A stretch of 8,838 nucleotides of DNA from NCBI GenBank assembly GCA_031290635.1, contig JAITNE010000178.1:1-8838 (forward strand). The letters are read 5' to 3'. The notes under the pieces were generated by a model. It was not told where the DNA came from. It saw nothing but the letters and a program-made list of their open reading frames with translations, and ran no database searches. Below are positions 1 through 6,814 of this stretch, piece after piece. Both the position numbers and the translations under genes were made by a program. The number at the start of each line of letters is the position of its first letter. Position 1 is the first letter of the stretch. The DNA is from Tannerella sp. (GTDB lineage: Bacteria > Bacteroidota > Bacteroidia > Bacteroidales > Tannerellaceae).

Positions 1-24
1 TGGTTGCCGACTTCCCTTTATTAC

Positions 25-96
<72 letters not shown>

Positions 97-97
<1 letters not shown>

Positions 98-111
98 ACG
101 CGCGTATATAC
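97..111. other. Alternating pyrimidine-purine run (possible Z-DNA)
   Basis: CACGCGCGTATATAC is a strict 15-base pyrimidine-purine alternation with a CGCGCG core at 99-104. It is followed by an 8-base A run at 113-120. Alternating CG/CA steps favour Z-DNA under negative supercoiling. Whether it does so here is inference from composition only. Confidence 0.35.
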
Positions 112-212
112 TAAAAAAAATCCATTCTACAATACATCCGTTGCCATTAATTTCAATAAAGAAGTTGATGACGGTTCATTCGGCATTAGGCGCTCATTTG
201 TCGTCGCGTGCC

Positions 213-267
213 GCACAAGTTCGTCCCCCGGAGGAGTTGCTTGTGCCTTTTACTTTGCGTTTTTTTT
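213..267 (+). promoter_or_regulatory. Inverted repeat with downstream T-run: attenuator or operator candidate
   Basis: GCACAAG at 213-219 pairs perfectly with CTTGTGC at 240-246. A further three pairs (224-226 with 233-235) can form inside after an asymmetric internal loop. Thirteen bases after the right arm there is a run of eight T (260-267), followed by the A/T-rich stretch leading to the susC-like start at 301. Two readings fit. If transcription starts upstream, this is a leader hairpin that might terminate or attenuate transcription. If it starts near 264, the repeat straddles the -33 region and could be an operator for the locus regulator. The T-run is too far from the stem for a classic intrinsic terminator, which weakens the first reading. 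Confidence 0.35.
250..257 (+). promoter_or_regulatory. Weak Bacteroides -7 promoter match upstream of susC
   Basis: TTACTTTG matches the Bacteroides primary sigma -7 consensus TAnnTTTG at five of the six fixed positions. No TTTG is seen at the expected -33 position about 20 bases upstream; the nearest TTTG (197-200) is too far away. If real, it gives a 5' untranslated leader of roughly 35 bases. A regulator-dependent promoter often has a poor -33, but a chance match in A/T-rich sequence is also likely. Confidence 0.22.
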
Positions 268-300
268 AACTAATTTAATATTAACCAACTTGACAAGAGT

Positions 301-3300
301 ATGAAAAGAAAGCAATTTGCAAGAATGCGTTCAATCGCATCATTTAAGTCGGTACGCCTGATGGCGACTGTACTGTTTCTGTTCTGCTGTTCCGTCACTA
401 TGACGGCACAGAATGGCGTATCTTTCAAAGCCAAGATCATCGATAAGGATGGCGAGCCGCTTCCGGGCGCCGTCATTGCGGTGGTTGTCGGCACGAGAGG
501 TGCGGCTGCAGACGGAGACGGTAATGTAGAACTGCCTAACGTTACGATAGGCACTAAACTCAAGGCAACGTATTTGGGAATGCAGGACAAGGAATTTACC
601 TTCGACGGCAAGAACAACATCACGATTGTGCTTGAAGAGAAAGCTAATGCACTCGACGAAGTAACTATCGTCGCGTTCGGACAGCAGAAGAAGACCAGCG
701 TCGTGGCAGCAGTTACGACAGTACGGCCCGGCGACCTCAAGGTGCCGAGCAGCAACATCACTAACGCCATGGCGGGACGTATCGCAGGTATCATTTCCTA
801 TCAGGATACGGGTGAGCCGGGAGCAGACAACGCCAAGTTCTTTATCCGTGGCGTCTCGACCTTCGGTCTGAAAGTTGACCCTCTTATCCTTATCGACGGT
901 ATCGAAGCTACGACCGACGACCTTGCACGCATCCAGTCGGACGACATCGAGCAGTTCTCGGTATTGAAAGACGCTACGGCTACTGCGATGTACGGCCCGC
1001 GCGGAGCTAACGGTATCATCATCGTTAACACCAAAGTAGGTAAAGAAGGACCATTGAAGATTTCAGCCCGCTTCGATAGCCACATGGCTACGCCTACGCA
1101 CATCATGGATTTGATTTCGGCGGAAGAATACATGCAACTGTACAACCAGGCACGCATGTCGCGCAATCCCGAACTCGGCCCTCTGTATTCGGAACAGAAA
1201 ATACGCGCCACAATGCGCGGCGACGATCCCCTTATCTATCCGAACATAGACTGGTACGACTATCTGTTCAATAAACAGACAATCAACACTAAATCCTATC
1301 TGAGTCTTGCGGGTGGCGGTCTGGCGGCTACCTATCACATTTCGTTCGGTTACGACCATGAAAACGGTCTGTTGAAAGTTGATAACAAGAATAATTTCAA
1401 CTCCAACATTGCTATTGACCGCTTCCATCTGCGCTCGAACGTGAACTTCAATCTCAGCAAGACCTCCAAACTCGAGACCAAGATCTCAGGACGCTTTGAA
1501 CGCTACAACGGACCGCAGCAAAGCGCTTCAAACATCTATTCGGGCATTCTTAATTCCAACCCGGTGGACTTCCCGCCTGTTTATGCACCCGATGCGGCTC
1601 ATCTGTACAGCGAATATATCCTGTTCGGTAGCGTAGTGCTGCCCGGTAGCGAAACTCCCAAACAGAATCCATACGCCGAAATGGTACGCGGATATACGGG
1701 ACGCGACAATGCAGCAATCGAGGCTTTGATAACTTTCAAGCAGGATTTGGCGTTTATAACGGAAGGACTGAATTTCCAATTATCAGTATCGGAGACAGTT
1801 AACACCAAGAATGAGGCCTCGCGTACTTACAACCCGCTGTATTTCGGTCTTGACGAATACGACCCGCTTACGGGTGAATATACCCTGCTTCGCCTCAACC
1901 CGACAGCACAATATCCGCGTCTGGGTGATATCGCTTCCTCGCGCGACGTTACAGGGCATACCTACCTCGAAGCACGTTTAGGCTGGATGCGCACGTTCGG
2001 CAAACACAGTGTTGGCGCCAGCGGTGTTGGCATGATTGACGAAGCGACCGACTATAACGGCGGTACATCAATCTTTGAAGCCTTGCCGCAACGCAATCAA
2101 GGCGTATCAGGACGTGCAACCTACAGCTTCGACGAACGCTACTTCCTGGAATTTGCATTCGGATTCAACGGCTCCGAAAAATTCACCGGCAGTCGTCGCT
2201 ACGGCTTCTTCCCCACAATAGGAGGCAGTTGGATCATCTCTAACGAAAGCTTCTTCGAGGGTCTGAAAGAACCGCTGAAAATCAATATGCTGAAGTTTAG
2301 GGCTACTTATGGACTTGTAGGTAACGATGCCATATCCAGCCGCGCCAACCGTTTCTGGTTTCTTTCATGGATTGAGACAGCAGGCGGCGCCGGTACAGGC
2401 GCTACCTGGGGCGAGACATTCTCGACACTGTATAACGGCTATCAGGTACGGCGTTATGCCAACCCCGATATCACTTGGGAGTTGTCGCGCAAAGTGGATT
2501 ACGGATTTGAACTCTATCTGCTCAAAAACGGCGACCTCAAAATCATTGCCGACTACTTCCAGGATCATCGCAGCAATATCTACTGGCAACGCAGCAGCAT
2601 TCCCGAATCGGTAGGTCTGGAAGCAGACATCAGCGGTAATGTCGGAAAAGTGAACTCGAAAGGTTTCGACGGCTCGATTGAATTTAATCACTCTTTTAAT
2701 AAAGACATTTGGATGCAGTTCAGAGGTAACTATACTTATTCCACGAACAAGATTATGGCACGCGACGAAGAAAATTTCGCCGACAAATATCTGTCAATGA
2801 TCGGTCAAAGCGCCAATGCGTTGCAGGGATACGTTGCCGAGCGCCTCTTTGTCGATGAAGCCGAAATAGCCAATTCACCCCGACAAGATCTTGGCGGCAC
2901 AGGCGTTTATCAGGCAGGCGATATCAAATATACCGATATCAACGGCGACGGCGTTGTCAACAGCAACGACCGCGTATGGATGGGTTATCCTTCCGTGCCT
3001 GCAATACAGTACGGATTCGGCCCCTCTATAGGATACAAGAATTGGGACTTCAACTTCTTCTTCCAAGGAAACGCTCATGTGTCGTTCTTTATCAACCCCG
3101 CAGTTAATGATGGTAGCGGCAACCCTACCGGTATAGCGCCATTCGTTGACCAGCGTAACGCTCTGGCTATCGTAGCCCGCGACGCATGGACAGAGACAGA
3201 CCCCGACGTGCATTCGTTCTGGCCTCGCCTCTCGACCAGCTTGATTACAAACAACTCCGTAGCCTCGTCATGGTGGTTGCGCGACGGCTCGCTGCTGCGC

Positions 3301-3492
3301 CTTAAAACAGTTGAATTAGGTTACAATGTTCCAAAACTTGACAAACTGATACGGTCAGCCCGCCTTTACGCTTCTATCGAAAATCTGTGTCACTTCAGCA
3401 AGTTCAAACTGTGGGACCCCGAAATGGGAGGCAACGGTATGGGATATCCGCTCAACAGACGATTCAACATAGGTCTTAGTATTGATTTCTAA
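301..3492 (+). CDS. susC-like: SusC/RagA-family TonB-linked outer-membrane transporter
   Basis: This is a 1063-residue outer-membrane barrel that would import oligosaccharides using TonB/ExbBD energy, with the next gene's product as its lid. A signal peptide occupies about residues 1-37: basic n-region, hydrophobic core near 21-34, TAQ cleavage region. A carboxypeptidase-regulatory-like beta domain follows (about 40-112), then a TonB-box-like segment DEVTIVAFGQQKK (119-131) and the plug domain to about 250. The plug carries the family motif VLKDATATAMYGPRGANG (221-238). The remainder is barrel, ending in the expected aromatic residue (F1063). Residues 879-890 form an EF-hand-like loop (DxNxDG...D), common in this family. 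There is no STN domain, so signalling through an anti-sigma factor is not expected. ATG at 301 is used, although M9 (325) would also keep a signal peptide. Length is near B. thetaiotaomicron SusC (about 1000). Substrate cannot be told from sequence. Confidence 0.97.
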   Translation: MKRKQFARMRSIASFKSVRLMATVLFLFCCSVTMTAQNGVSFKAKIIDKDGEPLPGAVIAVVVGTRGAAADGDGNVELPNVTIGTKLKATYLGMQDKEFTFDGKNNITIVLEEKANALDEVTIVAFGQQKKTSVVAAVTTVRPGDLKVPSSNITNAMAGRIAGIISYQDTGEPGADNAKFFIRGVSTFGLKVDPLILIDGIEATTDDLARIQSDDIEQFSVLKDATATAMYGPRGANGIIIVNTKVGKEGPLKISARFDSHMATPTHIMDLISAEEYMQLYNQARMSRNPELGPLYSEQKIRATMRGDDPLIYPNIDWYDYLFNKQTINTKSYLSLAGGGLAATYHISFGYDHENGLLKVDNKNNFNSNIAIDRFHLRSNVNFNLSKTSKLETKISGRFERYNGPQQSASNIYSGILNSNPVDFPPVYAPDAAHLYSEYILFGSVVLPGSETPKQNPYAEMVRGYTGRDNAAIEALITFKQDLAFITEGLNFQLSVSETVNTKNEASRTYNPLYFGLDEYDPLTGEYTLLRLNPTAQYPRLGDIASSRDVTGHTYLEARLGWMRTFGKHSVGASGVGMIDEATDYNGGTSIFEALPQRNQGVSGRATYSFDERYFLEFAFGFNGSEKFTGSRRYGFFPTIGGSWIISNESFFEGLKEPLKINMLKFRATYGLVGNDAISSRANRFWFLSWIETAGGAGTGATWGETFSTLYNGYQVRRYANPDITWELSRKVDYGFELYLLKNGDLKIIADYFQDHRSNIYWQRSSIPESVGLEADISGNVGKVNSKGFDGSIEFNHSFNKDIWMQFRGNYTYSTNKIMARDEENFADKYLSMIGQSANALQGYVAERLFVDEAEIANSPRQDLGGTGVYQAGDIKYTDINGDGVVNSNDRVWMGYPSVPAIQYGFGPSIGYKNWDFNFFFQGNAHVSFFINPAVNDGSGNPTGIAPFVDQRNALAIVARDAWTETDPDVHSFWPRLSTSLITNNSVASSWWLRDGSLLRLKTVELGYNVPKLDKLIRSARLYASIENLCHFSKFKLWDPEMGGNGMGYPLNRRFNIGLSIDF

Positions 3493-3511
3493 CTATTAAA
3501 CATACGAAATT

Positions 3512-5494
3512 ATGATATCAAAATTAAAAACAATAGCAATATTACTGCTCGCATTTGTAGCTTCGGGTTGTTCGGAGTTTCTCGACATAGTGCCCGACTC
3601 GCAATTGACGCTTGAGATGATTTATTACATGCGGGAAGACGCATGGAACGGACTGGCTAAATGCTATTCATTTCTGCCTAACGACGGAACCACTTCCAGC
3701 TCTACCTGGCTGCTGGGCGACGAATTTATGTCGTGCGTGCAGGAAAACAAGGACGCATGGTGGAACGGCATGACTGTTATGCGTGGCAAACAATCCACTT
3801 CCGACGTCAAAATAGGTTACTGGCAAGGTAGCGGCGGCGCTACGGATATGTATCAGGCTATCCGCTCATGTAACATTTTCCTTGACAAAATAAATCTGAC
3901 GTCCGACCTGACGCCCAAGGACAAAGCCGACTGGGTAGCGCAGGTCAAATTCCTCAAAGCCTACTATCATTTTGTCCTGATGCGCTCCTACGGCCCGATT
4001 ATCATTTCCGACGTGGAAGTGTCGGCTAATGCCGTCGGCGACAACATCTATCAGTATCGCTCCAAAGTGGATGACTGCTTCAGCTATATCATCAATCTGA
4101 TGGATGAAGCTATCCCCGACCTGAAAGAAACAACTGCTACCACAGAACTCGGACAGGTTAATCAGGTGGCTGCCAAAGCCATCAAGGCAAGGGTTTTAGT
4201 CTATCGCGCTTCACCTTTCTATAGCGGTAACCGTGATTATTTTGAGGATTTCCTCGACGTTGACGGCAAGCCCTATTTCCCGGTTTTTGATACCGAAGCC
4301 GATACCAAAGCCAAATGGACAGCAGCTCTTGCAGCAGTCAACGAAGCTATCAGCGCGGCAACAACAGCAGGCAGTAAACTGTATGAATATACGAAACCGC
4401 CTCTTATTGAAGACCGTAACGCTATGGATACCAACGAGGTGAGGATGAAAACGCTCTATAGCCTGCGTTATCAGGTTGTGGACCCGTGGAATCAGGAACT
4501 TCTCTGGGGATATTCCAACTCTGCAGGAGATTTACCCAACTATACCAATATCATGCTTCCCGATCGCTTTGAACCGGGTTCCGATATGGTGCTTAACCAG
4601 TCCTATTCCGACCAGGAACTCGGCGCTACATATCACATGCTTGAGGCATACTATACCAAAAACGGCCTGCCGATAACCGAAGACAAAACCTTCAGTTACT
4701 CCACGCGTCTGAATATCATTACCACGCCGGACGCCGAAGACCCTGAATATGTTGTATATGCAGGCATTATGCAGCCCGGAGTTACTACTATTTCGCTGTA
4801 TATGAACCGCGAAATGCGCTTCTATGCTCATCTGGGTATCACGGGTGGCTACTTCCGCTCTCACGAACATCGCATCGAAACCGACTTCCTTGCCGACTTC
4901 CCCAACTACGACATTAGCGGCGGAGGCTTTTATTCGGGACATGCCGACAACTACCTCTCTACAGGTATAGGAGTGCAGAAATTAGTGCATCCCGAAAGCA
5001 AATCGGGTCACAGTTTTCGCCTTGTACGCTATCCTTATCCTATCGTGCGCCTTGCCGAACTCTATCTGCTCCAGGCTGAAGCGCTGAACGAAAGCAGTGA
5101 TGCACCCACACAGGCAGTCTATGACGCGCTGAATATTGTTCGTAGTCGTGCCGGAATACCCGACGTCGAAACCGTATGGTCGGATGCAACTCTTGCCCGG
5201 ACTACAGGCAAACACCTCACAAAAGCGGGCATGAGAGCCATCATCAAGGACGAACGTTCGCTTGAACTTGCTTTCGAAGGACACCGTTTTTGGGATCTTG
5301 TGCGCTGGAAAGACGCTGTAGCCGCCCTCTCACAGCCGGTTATCGGATGGTCGCCATTGAGAACAAGCCATGAGGGCTTCTTTGTGCAGGAAATCAAACA
5401 GACGCGCAAATTCTCGTTCCGTGACTGCCTCTGGCCTATCACTCTGAGTGAACTCAACAAAAATTCCAACCTGATACAGAATCCGGGCTGGTAA
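3512..5494 (+). CDS. susD-like: SusD/RagB-family nutrient-binding lipoprotein
   Basis: This 660-residue surface lipoprotein would cap the SusC-like barrel and bind incoming glycan. The signal peptide ends in the lipobox VASGC with lipidated Cys20, followed by SEFLDIVP, the typical SusD mature start. The helical TPR-like core shows around 112-165 and 215-240 (VAAKAIKARVLVYRASPFY). The C-terminal SusD/RagB signatures are clear: YPIVRLAELYLLQAEALNE (509-527), RSRAGIP (544-550), ERSLELAFEGHRFWDLVRWK (581-600) and a terminal QNPGW. It starts 19 bases after the susC-like stop, in the usual order, indicating co-transcription and complex formation. It is about 100 residues longer than B. thetaiotaomicron SusD (551). 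The extra length seems to lie in the ligand-facing middle region (about 240-500), but this needs an alignment. No ligand can be assigned. Confidence 0.97.
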   Translation: MISKLKTIAILLLAFVASGCSEFLDIVPDSQLTLEMIYYMREDAWNGLAKCYSFLPNDGTTSSSTWLLGDEFMSCVQENKDAWWNGMTVMRGKQSTSDVKIGYWQGSGGATDMYQAIRSCNIFLDKINLTSDLTPKDKADWVAQVKFLKAYYHFVLMRSYGPIIISDVEVSANAVGDNIYQYRSKVDDCFSYIINLMDEAIPDLKETTATTELGQVNQVAAKAIKARVLVYRASPFYSGNRDYFEDFLDVDGKPYFPVFDTEADTKAKWTAALAAVNEAISAATTAGSKLYEYTKPPLIEDRNAMDTNEVRMKTLYSLRYQVVDPWNQELLWGYSNSAGDLPNYTNIMLPDRFEPGSDMVLNQSYSDQELGATYHMLEAYYTKNGLPITEDKTFSYSTRLNIITTPDAEDPEYVVYAGIMQPGVTTISLYMNREMRFYAHLGITGGYFRSHEHRIETDFLADFPNYDISGGGFYSGHADNYLSTGIGVQKLVHPESKSGHSFRLVRYPYPIVRLAELYLLQAEALNESSDAPTQAVYDALNIVRSRAGIPDVETVWSDATLARTTGKHLTKAGMRAIIKDERSLELAFEGHRFWDLVRWKDAVAALSQPVIGWSPLRTSHEGFFVQEIKQTRKFSFRDCLWPITLSELNKNSNLIQNPGW

Positions 5495-5525
5495 GAAAAC
5501 AATTAAAATTTAAACTTTCAAAATT

Positions 5526-6797
5526 ATGAACAAATATATAATTGCTATTGCTGTTGGTGTGATTACGCTGATTTCATCCTGCAAGGAAGACAAGCGGTTT
5601 GAAATCTATTCCGATGACACCACGCCCCCGGGAATCCCTATAATTGATTCCGTCAAGCCCCTCAACGGCGGAGCACGCTTCTACTTTCGCCCGCCGGCCG
5701 ATGATGATGTGTTGAGCGTAAATGCCGAATACCTTCATTCAAGCGGTAAACTGTTTACTTTTTCGGCGTCCTATTTTACGGATTCGCTCGACGTTTACGG
5801 ATTAGGCGATACCCAAAAGCGCACTATAACCCTTTATACTCTCGATCGTGGCGGCAACCGTTCGGCTAATCTGCCTTATGACATCACTCCGCTGGAACCT
5901 GTTGTAACACGCGTAGAGAGAACTCTAAAGGTTGTGCCCGGCTTCAGTTCGTTCTATGTGGACTGGCGAAACGAATTGATGGAATCCGTCAACGTGTTTG
6001 TCAACTTCCAGTACACCTACGGAGGCGAGAACAAGGACGTAGAGATGATTTTCACGTCTCATGACACTATCAACCGTCAGTTTGTACGTAATCTTAACCT
6101 CGGTCCGGCCGACAAAATCGACGTCTCAGTCAGAGTCGAAGACCGGTATGGCAACACTACGGGCGCTCTCGGCAAAGGTCCTATCTACTTGCTACAGGAC
6201 GAACTTATAAGCAAGGCGAATTGGACAATGCCCGACGCCAATGACTCTATAGCCGGCGTCCCCATGTGCTTCGCTAACTACAGGGAAGGTCGTATCCGCT
6301 ATCTTATTGATGATATTATCGACGCTTACAGTCTTGCTAACTATACGCACTCAGGAAGTATGGGACGCACCGGCAAAAGCGGCGGTAATGTGCCGTGGAA
6401 CGCCCTTATTGACCTCGGCGACTACTACCAGTTGAGCCGTATTGTAACCCACCAGCGTCACGGAACAGCAGGCGATCTTGCTCCCATGGCGCGCGGTCAG
6501 TACTATCAAAGCGAGAATGTAGGACAGTTCAATGTCTATTACCTCGCCGAAACACCCGATTCTACGTATTGGGTGCTGATGTCGAATTGCAAAATCCCCC
6601 TGCCGACAGGTCTTAACAATATGGATATCTTCCGTATGGGGCAGGCAGGCGACATGTTCTATATGTTCCCCGACGATCCCAAGTTCAGCCCTCCAACCCG
6701 CTGGTTCCGTTATGAAGCGCTTACAAACTTCAGCGACAACTATACAGGCACAGGCGCTAACTGCTTGTCGGAAATAACTTTATATGGTAAAAAATAA
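5526..6797 (+). CDS. DUF4959/DUF5126/DUF5000-type surface lipoprotein, likely glycan-binding
   Basis: This 423-residue lipoprotein has a signal peptide ending LISSC (Cys19). KED follows the lipidated cysteine, a charged segment resembling the Bacteroidota surface-export signal. From memory of the family, the order is DUF4959 (about 20-123, containing TPPGIPIIDSVKPLNGGARF), DUF5126 (about 124-225) and DUF5000 (about 235-421). The first two look like Ig/Fn3-type beta modules, for example LYTLDRGGNRS at 103-113. The third resembles a discoidin (F5/8 type C) sandwich: WNALIDLGDYYQLSRIV at 291-307 and a closing FRYEAL...CLSEITLYGK. Such proteins recur just after susD genes in gut Bacteroidales, where they are thought to be surface glycan-binding or accessory proteins. 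The gene starts 31 bases after susD, with start context AAAATTATG. Domain calls are recognition by eye; binding is inferred and no ligand is known. Confidence 0.88.
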   Translation: MNKYIIAIAVGVITLISSCKEDKRFEIYSDDTTPPGIPIIDSVKPLNGGARFYFRPPADDDVLSVNAEYLHSSGKLFTFSASYFTDSLDVYGLGDTQKRTITLYTLDRGGNRSANLPYDITPLEPVVTRVERTLKVVPGFSSFYVDWRNELMESVNVFVNFQYTYGGENKDVEMIFTSHDTINRQFVRNLNLGPADKIDVSVRVEDRYGNTTGALGKGPIYLLQDELISKANWTMPDANDSIAGVPMCFANYREGRIRYLIDDIIDAYSLANYTHSGSMGRTGKSGGNVPWNALIDLGDYYQLSRIVTHQRHGTAGDLAPMARGQYYQSENVGQFNVYYLAETPDSTYWVLMSNCKIPLPTGLNNMDIFRMGQAGDMFYMFPDDPKFSPPTRWFRYEALTNFSDNYTGTGANCLSEITLYGKK

Positions 6798-6814
6798 TTA
6801 TTAATTGATTGAAT

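Noticed and set aside
213..267. Classic intrinsic terminator for an upstream gene
   Set aside because: The T8 run lies 13 bases beyond the stem, and the stem is short with an internal loop, so the geometry is poor. It is kept only as an attenuator or operator candidate.
270..794. 174-codon open frame on the minus strand covering the susC-like start
   Set aside because: It overlaps the signal peptide and N-terminal domain of the clear susC-like gene. Its low-complexity Ser/Thr/Val/Leu content is typical of an antisense shadow.
801..1428. Two overlapping minus-strand open frames of 136 and 121 codons
   Set aside because: They are antisense to the conserved plug and early barrel of the susC-like gene and show no domain or start context of their own.
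6809..6814. TTG start two codons before the DUF4998-type gene
   Set aside because: ATG at 6815 gives the standard MKK signal peptide start, and ATG is strongly preferred; TTG adds only two residues.
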